Shown one piece after another: positions 34,257 through 44,797 of a stretch of DNA of 64,000 bases (the first letter of the stretch is position 1; each line of letters opens with the position of its first letter). The notes under the pieces are model-generated. The model saw nothing but the letters and a program-made list of their open reading frames with translations. It was not told the origin of the DNA and did not search any database. The stretch comes from Arctopsyche grandis (lineage: Eukaryota > Arthropoda > Insecta > Trichoptera > Hydropsychidae): assembly GCF_051622035.1 (NCBI RefSeq), contig NC_135364.1, positions 21,789,001 through 21,853,000 on the forward strand. Reading direction: 5' to 3'. The position numbers and the translations under genes were made by a program.

Positions 34257-35505
34257 TTAAAACAGTTTGTTAATATTTTCAATTTTTTTATAAATACTTT
34301 TGAGATCAAAATTTTGCAAATTTCTACGTGAGATTTCAATCACTATACTATTCAAAATATTGTTAATAGTTTTGAGATCTCTTAAAATGTGAATCTTTCT
34401 AAATGTCGGCTGACCGAAAGACACACTTATTCCTGTTTCAATTGAATGCAATCTTTTGTCAGCTATATGCTGAATGAAATTCGCAAAGTCATCAATGTTC
34501 ATTCCAAATAGAGCTTGAAGCATAAGCTGACAGTGTTCAGACCATCCGTCGGTACTGTTAAATTCTTTAATTTCATCCTCGACTGAGTGCAGATTATCTA
34601 TTAACGATCTCCACATAAATTCAATGTTGCAACGGTTCACCCAATTATGATTGATCGATATTGTGTCTTCTTCGTTGAAAACTTGATGATACCACCCAGA
34701 CGGAACAAATATTCCTTCTCCGGTATTTTGTATGACTTCATAATATAAAACGTTATTGTTTAAATGTTTTTGAATATCAGAAGGAAAATTTCCAAAGGAA
34801 TCTAGAAATTGTTTCTCTTCTCCTGGTGGAAATAGGAGCCATCTTTTTTTACCAACTACATTTGCTGACCAGCTGAACGACTTAAAAACATCAGCATGGA
34901 ATGGTGTCCTGAAACAAAATAAATTTTGTTCAAAATGAAATATGTGGAAGATGCAATTTTCATTTGATATTGTTTACATACCAAGATCCTTTAGGTCCCA
35001 TATAAACGAACATATAATCATCAATTTCCCTATCTAACGAATATTCATTTAACCAGTCGGATGTAAAATATTCAGGAACTGAATAAAATGGATCACAGGG
35101 TCGTTGTTTCCTCAAATGCCAATCTTTGAGATATGAAACAAGGGACAATCCTTTTTCTTCGTTCCGATTTTCCCAGTAGTTTATAAATTCGCTGAATAGC
35201 ATTGTTCTCTTACAACAATTTTGATCGCCGTCAAAATTGCAATCTACCACTGGAACTAATGCATCGCCATAAATAACATTGAGATTTTTGAAATTAGGTT
35301 CATTTTTACATTGATCGACCCATTCCGAATTGGCCGGCCAATTTTTCGTTACGTCGGAAATAATACATGGTTTGTTGCTTTGTATATATTCGTTGAAAAA
35401 TTCTGAATATGATAATGAATCCATTTTAATTCTAGGGATTTGTAAATCGCTCCATTCTTTTTTGATTTCAGTTTCATTGTTATCATTTTTGTCAGAATTC
35501 GTCAT
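34257..35505 (-). CDS. JMJD4: JMJD4, JmjC 2-oxoglutarate/Fe(II) hydroxylase
   Basis: Two exons, 35505-34982 and 34908-34257, give 391 residues. JMJD4 hydroxylates a lysine of the translation termination factor eRF1 in the human cell and so favours accurate termination. The N-terminal half has SNKPCIISD, NWPA, SYLKDWHL and PEYF..DWLNEY, the usual cupin lead-in. The JmjC core has GPKGSWTPFHADV, where His179 and Asp181 are the HxD iron ligands, then SWSANVVGKKRWLLFPPG and FVPSGWYHQVFN, with His249 as the third ligand. ISINHNW follows. The start was set at MTNSDK; an in-frame Met ten codons earlier (35535) is possible. The gene is divergent to POGLUT2/3. Confidence 0.92.
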
Positions 35506-36174
35506 TTTATAAAACACCAAAGTGTAAAATTTCAATATAGAAAATAAAAATAGTCATTCATTGAATAATGAATTGATATTTAAATAAATAAACCAAAACA
35601 AATGACATTCATTCCTACTCTAAATGACACAAGGCTGAAATTTGGTTTGACACAAAACGAAACGCAATACAATACGTCCATACTCACATTTCTTTTCAGA
35701 CAACTTATTTATTTTATATCAATTAATCATTCACACTCGCCTAACAGATTGCTCCAAAGCGACGAGTGTGCTAAACAGATTAAGAATAGAAGAAAAAATA
35801 CATGAATTACTTTAGAAAAAAAAAATACATGACATTAAAAATCCTTCAATAAATAAAAATATAGCGGCCAAATCAACAGTTAACAATTAAAATTGTCAAA
35901 TATTAACTGCTTTAGTGGGTCGCGACCCCCTTAACCGAGGAAGCGGTGCAGCGAATGAAAAGAGATATGACAAATGTCAATGGTACCATCCAGTGAATTT
36001 AAGAAACGGAGGCCTCGAGGAATGGGAGAATTAAAATATGCCACAGTTTTCGCCAGAGGAATATGAAATAGGGAACATTGGCGGGTCCAGGTCAAACTCT
36101 CGGGAGCAAATAAATAAATGATAGTTTTATATTCATTATTATAACTATTTGCATATATAATTATTTACAATGAT
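35506..36174. promoter_or_regulatory. Divergent JMJD4 / POGLUT2-3 intergenic region
   Basis: AT-rich sequence upstream of both genes. No clear TATA box can be assigned. A MITE occupies the POGLUT-proximal half (36175-36530). Confidence 0.35.
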
Positions 36175-36530
36175 TCAGTGATTATTCCTCAAAAAGCTAT
36201 CTCTCGCACGTCACTAAAATCTCGATCACGGAACATCTGACACCCAAAAACTCTATCAATCACTCTCTATCACGCGAATAATTGTACTAACGAGAACTCG
36301 AGTGCCAGATATTCCGACTTCGGATTGTTGTGGCAACGATTGCCGTGCGCGCGATCGCAATTTGCGCAATAATCCATTTGGTAATTGGATTATTAGTCAC
36401 ATTGCGGCGGTCACAAAGACAATTTTTGCCATTAAAATCGCGAATACGCAATATTTGGCACTCAAATTCTCGTTAGTATGATGGACTTTTCGGCTGCTAG
36501 ATGTTCCATTATAGAGATTTTAGTGACTGT
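36175..36530. mobile_element. Full palindromic MITE of family D
   Basis: This is the longest copy of the family: CAGTGATTATTCC, then GTCACTAAAATCTCGATCAC and ACTAACGAGAACTCG on the left, with the inverted set (AATTCTCGTTAGTA, GATTTTAGTGAC) on the right. CGATCGCAATTTGCG-like words lie between. It ends less than 100 bp from the POGLUT2/3 start codon, so it may form part of that promoter. Confidence 0.65.
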
Positions 36531-36617
36531 GATATTTATCATTTACAATCACTAAATTGAAAAACACAAAAAGTAGTTATTTTGTGCCAGCAACACTGAT
36601 GTTTCTGTTGTCAAATA

Positions 36618-38465
36618 ATGTCGCTACTTCATAGTTTTTCATTTCTATTGTACATTTCTTTGTGTAGTTGTTTGCATGTACATGTATGGGGTCCCGGTTT
36701 AAATCCAGACAAAATTGTTCTACCAGCGAGATATTTCTTTGTATCAATTGAAGATGAACTAACAAGGTATTTTAACCTCAAATATGAAATATTTCAGCAC
36801 AAATTGAACGAACAGACAATTAAACACAATTTCTTAATTCACAATAGCACACCTGCCAAAACTGAAGATCTGAATGTAAATATAATAGGAGAATCTCAAA
36901 CAGGATCCTGCAGACTATGGCTCGATAAGTTGGATCAGAAAAATGGATCTTTCATCATTAGATATCGCCTATATGAAACTTGTAAAAATTTAAAAATAAT
37001 TGTGAAATATAAACAAAATCATGTTGGCGATTCACCATACTCATTCTCGGGTAATCATTGAAGTATTTATTTTGTCATCATATATGTATGTAAATACGAA
37101 TTTGTCAAATTTTATATTGTAGAACCAATTTACTATGATGGATGTAGCTGTCCTGTTGATTTTTCTATATGGAGAAAATATAACGAATGTCCGAAAACGA
37201 TTGAACAAGTCAACTTAGATATGAACAAATTTTCTAATGTTAATATGTCAGAGGTTTATACAAAAGTTCTGGATCAATTTAACCACCCTGGAAGTATGAG
37301 TTTATGTTATTACGTCATAAAAGACAACGAGCTTCATAGAAAGTGTTTCGGAAAACATGTCGGCTTTCATATATTTTCTGATGCCATATTGCTTTCTATC
37401 TTGCGCAAGGTTACCATTCCTGATCAGTCTTTCTTCATCAATTTGGGTGATTGGCCCCTTGTTAAATTAAATGTCCGCTCAGTGGTACCTATATTTTCTT
37501 GGTGTGGTAGTGAAGATACGTACGATATTGTTCTTCCAACGTATGATTTAACAGAGTCTACTTTGGAAAATATGGGAAGGTCAGTTTTTATACCTTGGAT
37601 TTATTAACATTTTTTTTTCACAAAACTGAAGAAACAACTGGTTGATTTGTAGAGTCATGATGGATATGTTATCAGTGCAAGGTAACATTGATAAGAAATG
37701 GAATGATAAAATACCTCAAGGATTTTGGAGGGGAAGAGACTCCCGAAAAGAAAGACTTACATTAATTGATATAGCTAGAAGATATCCAGATATTTATAAC
37801 GTTTCTTTAACAAACTACTTTTTCTTTGGAGATAAAGAAAAAGAATATGGTAAAGCTCCTCGCATATCTTTTTTCAAATTTTTTGATGTGAGTATTCAAG
37901 AATAAAGTATGAATATGAATAATAAAATCATGATAGTACAATAAACACGTATTTTTTTTAAATTTCAGTACAAATATCAAATAACTCTAGACGGAACAGT
38001 TGCTGCATATCGAGTGCCATATTTATTAGCAGGTGATTCTTTAGTTTTCAAACAGGAATCTCCATATTATGAACATTTTTATACACAAATCAAACCTGGT
38101 GAACATTTCATATCATTCAAACGAGATTTGTCTGATTTAACGGAAAAAATTAGGTGGGCTATAAAGCATGACAGAGAAGCACAGATGATTGCCAGAAAAG
38201 GACAAGAATTTGCTAGAAATAATTTAATGCCCAAAGACATCATATGTTACTATGCGGTGGTTTTGAATGTGTGTATTTTTCAATATTCCAATATTGAAAT
38301 AGATTTTATAGTTTCAATGATTATAATTTTATTTGTTCGTTTTAGGAATGGTCAAAGCGATTATCAGTTCCTATAATATCTGTTGAAGATATGGAAAAGG
38401 TTCCGCAAAGTCCAGAGGCTGATGATTGTGGCTGTTTAAAAACAACTACTAAAGATGAGTTGTAA
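36618..38465 (+). CDS. POGLUT2: Protein O-glucosyltransferase 2/3 (KDELC family)
   Basis: Five exons in phase: 36618-37050, 37123-37579, 37653-37887, 37969-38268 and 38346-38465, 514 residues (human KDELC1 502). POGLUT2/3 add glucose to serines of EGF repeats, for example in Notch and fibrillins, in the ER. A signal peptide (about residues 1-18), a filamin-like domain beginning VWGPGLNPD, and a CAP10-type glucosyltransferase domain are visible. The latter shows HVGFHIFSDAILLS, PIFSWCGS, DIVLPTYDLT, GFWRGRDSRKER, DGTVAAYRVPYLLAGDS and YYEHFY. The last residues are KDEL, an ER retrieval signal. POGLUT2 and POGLUT3 are vertebrate duplicates; the single insect gene cannot be assigned to one of them. 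Confidence 0.94.
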
Positions 38466-39110
38466 AGAAATGAATCTCAATAATTCCAAATATATTTTTA
38501 TACTTTTATAAAATAATTTATGAAAAAATGTCTTTGATTTTTAAATTTTATAAGAATGCACATAAAACATTTTGAATGAATGGAATAGGTACAATAATTC
38601 TAATAAAACTAATTGTATATAATAATAAATAAATGCTCAATTTTATTTTTTATACATAGGCATTTAAACAATATGGAAAAAGAATTTATAAATAAAATTT
38701 TAATATATATGTACAAATAAAAAGGCACATTAAAATAAATCATTTAAAACTTAATACACATATATATCTTTAAATCAAAAATTTTCGTCTATTTCAACCA
38801 TTCATTAAGTAAACAAATGTAATAATAAATGCCGTTTTTTTGAACATTTACTAACAGAAAATCGTAGTGAAAATAAAATACATAAATAAATGGGTGGGAG
38901 GTAAAATACTTATTCATCAAAACATAGTTAATCTGTCAACATTCAATTCGACTTTTTTACAAAATTTATTATATCAGATTATGTTTAAAGAGTCGTTATC
39001 CTAGATTTCGGTAAATCAGGTTAGACCGAGGTGGGAGAGGAAAGTAATAATACTTAAATACATACGTATTCTTAACGCAATAGCACAGTTTGCTCGATTG
39101 AATCACCAAA
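38466..39110. other. Convergent 3' ends of POGLUT2/3 and CYLD
   Basis: A 645-bp AT-rich spacer with several AATAAA words in both orientations, which would serve the poly-A sites of the two converging genes. Nothing else is seen. Confidence 0.5.
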
Positions 39111-42100
39111 TTATCTATACATACTGACATCGGGACTTTGGTACATACACATATAAGCATCGCACAATAATCTTTTTGCGTGTTCTGGAAGCATTCTATC
39201 ACTTGGGGTGGCTTCATGCAGGGCACGGACTCCGTCTTCACTTAACCAAATCGATATGTCATCAACCAATACTATTTCAGGAATGTTATAGCCATTTTGT
39301 TCACCTGAAATGAGATGAAAATTCTAGCGAAGCTCATAGAAGTGCATACATTTCAAGCCTTTCTGTGTAAACATACCTTTTCTATCTGCCATCGAATCAA
39401 AAAAGCACCAAGGAGCGTCATGACCGGATCCCGCTTTAACAAATGCTACGTAATGTGACGTTTCTATACAAACTACAGCGAAAAGTTCCATGTACAATCT
39501 TGGAACCGGGCAATGCTCGGCCATAATGGTGAAATCTGAAGGAACAGATAATACTGTTGGCTGAAAATTAATAATAGAAAAAAGCAATGAAAACTTGATC
39601 CCAATATTAAATTACATAGAATGCAATAATTTATATAGTAAATATACTTTATGATTCAATCTCTTTTCGTGTGAATGAGCCGTATCGAGACAAGTTTGGC
39701 AGAAAGCTGTACTTTCAAGTCCAACTCCGCACTGTCCAAAACATTCTCTGCATTCGAAAGCAGCAACTTTACCACAAATTGTACACTGCCTTGGAGCTAG
39801 AAAAATAATAATTTCATTAATATTTTAATGATTTAATACTATGGTGAAGTAATTAATTACTAACCGTCTTCAATAACATCGGTGACATCTAATAGTTGTG
39901 ACGGCAAGATTCTTGAATACATTTTATACGATTTACCGAATCGTGGCATTTGAATGATAAGGCAAGGAGGGACTTCCTTCAATTTAATGTTGGATGTTAA
40001 AAAACTTTGTTCAAATAGTTGTTGCACGCTTGGAAGAGACAGCTTTTCGTCTTTCTCAACAAACAGTTGATAGTGAAACGCTTCTTGGCCTGAATTCAAT
40101 TTCAAAAAGGGTTCTGCACGTAATATTTGCGCTACAAGACAGTTCAAAAACTCTTCTGGATCCTGAAATATAATAATAAAACGCATATAGGTACAAAAAT
40201 TAAATCGTATACACACATACATATAATTAATTGAAGTAAAATGAAACCTTTTCTTCTGAAGTCAAGCCTGAAATTGAACTTAATTTTTCTAAAAGCTTTC
40301 TCAATTTCATTACTCTATCAGCACGCACATATAAATTCTGTCTAAGAGGATTAACAATTTCTTCTCTTAACACTCGCTGAACTTCCTCATAATGTACGGA
40401 GTCCTAGAATTTCAATAATCAAATATAAATCCATAGTATAACCCGAGAAAACAATATTGCTTGACGTTTTATGTAATTACCTCAGAACTTGGTGGCCGAA
40501 AGAGGAGCGAGTCAAATACGCTAGTAAAAGTAAACATAGAAAAAAGAGTAGCATCTAAATAACACGAGTTGTGATGTCCTTGAATGCCTCTAAATTTTCC
40601 GCACAGCCCTTCTAAATCAGTGGTATGGTTCAGAGGAGGTATACAGCCGGGAACGATCGGACATTCCACCTATGAAAGTCATAGAAATATGATTAGATTT
40701 AGGCAAACAGAGACGATTTCAAAAACAAATAAAAATTACACACTTGACCAAAATCAGCCGATACCGATTCTGGCTGTGATGGTATGGCGATATCTTGAAA
40801 CCGACTATCTTTTCTGCAAAGTGACAACGGTACGAACAAAGCTCTTCCTTGTGGACAAGAAAAGTATCTTTCACCCGAGTACGTGCCGTCTGTTAATCCG
40901 TGTTGCTCTTCTTCTAATTCAATTCCGGCATATCCAGCATCTAAATGCACAAAACATCATTTAAATTCGATGCACAAAAAAAAAAACAGCAATTTGAATT
41001 TATATTAGATTGTATAAGTATACCGCCGATATATCCAATCCAACGTACGACACCATAGTATAGACTGGTAGAATCATTTACGACTTCCACCATTGAACCG
41101 ACGCCAATTTCTCCATTTAAGATGTCTGCATCGAGTGATGATATTGACGGTTCTGGTTCTATGCACACGTTTTTATGATCGTTGCCACTCGAACTTGGAA
41201 CATCTGTAATTTAAAGTTCGGCATCATCAATTCGACATTGTAAACAATATAATTAATTAGTTTTATACGTCTAACAGGTATATTGTCACTTTCATTGAAA
41301 CGTGTCGATGTTTAAGTATGTTTGATGTGAGTCGAGATCGTTGCATGTCGGGGTACTCTCTATATCTCCGAACTCGAGCACAAATATGGGAATATTCTCA
41401 ACCGATACACTTTCGACAACATTCGAATAATAGTCATCCATTTTTCAGTGAGACGTGCTCTATTCACGTCCTCACTCACACTGTGAAGTTTGACGGAACA
41501 CATTCTATTTTTATACGGACCAAATCTAAACTTAGTATCGAACAACTTGCCAGATGCAATAAATGAAAATTGGCTATCTCTATAGCAAACTCAACTAATA
41601 AGAAACGATCTGGAGTTATAGATTCTATTCAAAAAATAGTGCGTCCCCTCGTTTATGAGAGTCAAGACTAATGCGGGAAATCCTATCTACCAGGAATTAT
41701 GCTAAGATTCTAACGATCACAGACTAATATGAAAACCTACATATGTAAGTTATTGTGGCTGGTTAGTATCAAACTCCCAAAATTACCAGGTGGGATTTTT
41801 GTAGACCAAAAATCGGCAAACCTCAAAATTTTATGATTGATTAAATTTTACAGTTCATATAAAGTATTAATTTATTTGATATTTTATAATATGTAGTGTT
41901 GTTCTTATGTATTTATTTGTAGTCATACTCATGTGAGATTATAATCCCTATAAACCAGTATATATGTGTGAAAATTTTCCACCGATTTACCTATCAAACG
42001 ACCAATTTCAACGCTATGACTATTCTCCATAGATATCAAATCTTTGTCATTGCCAATGTTGCTGATCATATTAGATTTTTTGTGTGTCTGTCTCCTTTTG

Positions 42101-42384
42101 TCGGATGACGCTAAGTGTGACAAAGGGTTGACAGATTTGATTCTCTCTGAAGTGCTGGGCATATTGCTTCTGTGCGGGTTCCTGGTCAACGTTCCCGTTA
42201 GTACTGATGCTATTTTGCCGCCAGATTCCACAGGCCAATCGCCGCCAATCAATTCGATCAGATCAACCTGGATTCGAAAATATTCGTACGATTATAAATA
42301 TATTCCACGGGTAGTAAGTAGCTAAAGAGTGTATAGTTTCACCTGGTCTAGGTTATTGGTGGCTGGAGGCCGAGGAGTTTCCAT
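39111..42384 (-). CDS. CYLD: CYLD, K63/M1-linkage deubiquitinase
   Basis: Ten exons in phase: 42384-42343, 42267-41991, 41203-41024, 40940-40744, 40669-40481, 40403-40248, 40162-39865, 39796-39648, 39560-39377 and 39304-39111, 621 residues. CYLD removes K63-linked and linear ubiquitin and so limits NF-kB/IMD and JNK signalling. Residues about 135-225 form a CAP-Gly domain (GSMVEVV, GVVRWIGYIG, GIELEEE, TDGTYSGERYF). The USP domain follows: Cys268 in the box NSCYLDATLFSMFTFTS, a CxxC-rich B-box insert at about 448-496 with zinc-ligand spacing, and His532 in SHYVAFVKAG with Asp551 in FFDSMADR. The end, RLLCDAYMCMYQSP, is near-identical to human CYLD. Only one CAP-Gly is evident against three in human, and the length is close to the short insect form. 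It is divergent to SS18. Confidence 0.94.
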
Positions 42385-42849
42385 TTTTATCACTCACTGT
42401 CAATTAACATTGACATTTGCTGTGACGTATAAGCATCGTTATCAATAATATATGTCAAAGTACGTGCATATACACATATATGGGCAATCAGACTGGTCAA
42501 CACAACCAGATTGATACGCACAAAATGGACACACTGATTTTTTTCTGTTTCAATCGGTCATGAAACCTACATTTACACGGTGTTATGATTAATTTTTGAA
42601 AAACACATTTGTATTTGTGCAAATAAAAATACAAATATCAATATTTAAAATTGTACAAATATGAAATGTTTAAATTTAAAATATGGAGATGTCATAGGAG
42701 GAGGGGTCAAAAGCATTCACTCTACTCGCGAGCGATTTATCTTTCATTACGTATTCTTCATTACAAATGAACGCTGAATTTTCCTCATTTTGATATTCTT
42801 AATTTGATTATTTTGGATTTGCACGGTTCTAAATTTATATGTTCGTTTC
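42385..42849. other. Upstream of CYLD
   Basis: AT-rich sequence that should contain the CYLD promoter. I see no gene or clear regulatory motif. Confidence 0.35.
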
Positions 42850-43067
42850 CAGTGGCGGCTCGTGAGAATTCATAGATTGGGGGGCTGCAGAGATTAATCG
42901 GGATGTAATAGCTCGTTGACCATACCGGTGATCAAATTCAGACAAAAATAGCGTGCATATGTACTATATTGGGAGGCTGCAGCCCATATGGACGGCAAAA
43001 ATAGCATGCATTGGTACTATACTGGGAGGGCTGTAGCCCCGCAGCCCATATAGATGAACCGCCACTG
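42850..43067. mobile_element. hAT-type MITE with exact 8-bp duplication
   Basis: Begins CAGTGGCGGCTC and ends GAACCGCCACTG, with TTCGTTTC directly repeated at 42842-42849 and 43068-43075. Ends and 8-bp duplication are diagnostic of hAT transposition. The 218-bp interior carries a partial direct repeat around ATAGCRTGCATNNGTACTAT and GGGAGGCTGCAGCCC. Confidence 0.85.
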
Positions 43068-43170
43068 TTCGTTTCTAAATTTATAATGTGATTATTTATA
43101 TGTTCGTTCGCACTCGTTTAATAGTGAGGCTCGCGCTTCACGCCCAAAAACCAATTATTACGCTTCGCTG

Positions 43171-43318
43171 CGACATCTAACTACGAAACATATTTTGAAG
43201 TATTTTAAATACTAACAAAAATATTTTAAATGCTACACCCTCGTCACAATGTATTTTGCGCATACATTTTTGTTACTATTTAAAAATCTTCAATATATGT
43301 TTCGTAGTTAGATGTCGG
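43171..43318. mobile_element. MITE with 29-bp inverted ends
   Basis: GACATCTAACTACGAAACAT on the left is matched by its reverse complement on the right, over about 29 bp in all. The 148-bp unit has ATTTTAAATAC words between. No target duplication is clear. Confidence 0.6.
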
Positions 43319-43424
43319 CTTGACTTTCTCAGGAGTTGGCTTGTCCCCGGTGCGTGGTTGACAATGCGTAGTACATACGTATTTACCATGTATTCCTGGT
43401 TCGGTGATCATTGGACACAAAGCG

Positions 43425-43620
43425 CTCCCCCAAAAGACACTAAAATCTCTATAACGGAACATCTGCCAGCCAAAAAGTCCATCATACTAACGATAACTAT
43501 CACACTAACGAAAACTCGAATGCCAAATATTCCGCATTCACGGTTTTCATAGCAAAAATTGTCTTTGTGACCATCGCAATGTGACTAATAATCCAATTAC
43601 CGTATTCCTACATATTCTAT
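43425..43620. mobile_element. Half copy of MITE family D
   Basis: Shares GACACTAAAATCTC, ATAACGGAACATCTG and CACACTAACGAAAACTCG with the family. Its apparent other half is at 44325-44505 in inverted orientation, so the LTR-like repeat between them (43700-44147) may have split one element. Confidence 0.55.
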
Positions 43621-43699
43621 TATTACTTTTTATTTTTTTTGGGGAGGGGGGGGGGCTATAGGGTGGGTTAAAGGTTTTGGACCGTTTCCCAGCCTATGG

Positions 43700-44147
43700 A
43701 AATTCAGTTGAATTTTGAAGAGGATTTTTATTACTCGATTAATACAGGTGTATTTGTATGTACAGCGAAGTAGGTAGGAGATTCGCTGGAACGAGCCAGG
43801 TCGAGTTCCTGAAGCTCACTGGCATCTGGGGACGATGCGCTGGTTTATAAAGGTGTTGCTTGAGCAACGTATAGCTGGGCTGGTGAGATCACGTTCTAGA
43901 AGATTCCAACGGGGTCGAGGTTTTCCTTTGTGTTCTATGTTTGATGCGTAGCTCTTTAGGATTTCACGTGTAGTCGTGATTGCGTATCTGGAGCGAGTCG
44001 AATCGCCTTTATGGGTAAGCTGGACGAAGTATTTCGGCCACGGCTGACTTTCGTGTACGAGATCATTTGTACAGATTAAGTTCGATTTGGGAAATAGGTG
44101 ATATAATCGACCTAGTTTCGTATGGTACAAGTCGTGCTATATCCCTA
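43700..44147 (-). mobile_element. LTR-like fossil repeat, copy 2
   Basis: Repeats the sequence found at 1-245 and 666-744. On the minus strand it starts TGTAGGGATATAGC at 44147, has a TATA-like CTTTATAAACC at about 43853 and an AATAAA-type signal near 43722. No coding region is attached, so if it is an LTR it is solo. The lower border is uncertain because no target duplication was found. The guanine-rich run near 43640 lies outside. Confidence 0.5.
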
Positions 44148-44324
44148 CATGGCAACTTTTGGACTACCCTTAGAGCAGCCCTGACTGAGTGAGACCAATC
44201 TCAATAGGGAGCATGATAAGTTTATTTGATTTTTTGATACCGCGAGTTTCAAAGAGTATGCGTCAGCTTGGAGACGACACAGTAGACCCGTGTATTATTT
44301 AATTTCAACAGAATGTAGTTTAAT

Positions 44325-44505
44325 TCGGTAATTGGACTATTCATCACATTGGGTTGGTCACAAAGACAATTTTTGCCATGAAAATCGCGAATACACAATA
44401 TTTGGCACTCAAGTTCTCGTTACTATGATAGTTATCGTTAGTATGATGGACTTTTCGGCTGCCAGATGTTCCGTTATAGAGATTTTAGTGACTTTGTGAC
44501 GAGTA
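44325..44505. mobile_element. Half copy of MITE family D, inverted
   Basis: Contains AGTTCTCGTTACTATGATAG, GCCAGATGTTCCGTTATAG and GATTTTAGTGACT in inverse order to 43425-43620. It is followed by GTGACCAGTAATCACCGAACC, a fragment of the end of the GGTCAC-rich MITE. Confidence 0.55.
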
Positions 44506-44715
44506 ATTTGTGACCAGTAATCACCGAACCGTTTAATTCAAAGTGAAAATCGAGTACGAGGCATGGACGCGAGTGAAAGCGCTAAGACCTTTGGCGTCAG
44601 AAGCGGCTATTGGCCAATCAGCAACCGAGCAATCGGCCATTGCGCGGTGTGCGGTTTGAGCTCCCGGGTCGCAGCCGGCCGCCGGCCACCGGCCGTCGCT
44701 CGCCCTACGAACTCG

Positions 44716-44775
44716 TCACCCGTTAGCCGTTAGCCGTTAGCCGTTAGCCGTTAATCGTTAATCGTTAATCGTGAA
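44716..44775 (+). repeat. Tandem heptamer array in SS18 5' UTR
   Basis: Units GTTAGCC (five) then GTTAATC/GTGAATC (four) run head to tail and stop about 20 bp before the SS18 start codon. They probably lie in the transcript leader. Confidence 0.8.
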
Positions 44776-44797
44776 TCGTTGAACGAAAAGCGGCGAG

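Noticed and set aside
35505-35535. Upstream Met for JMJD4 (MKFYTLVFYK)
   Set aside because: Possible, but the ten extra residues lack support; MTNSDK was preferred as the more typical start. Not excluded.
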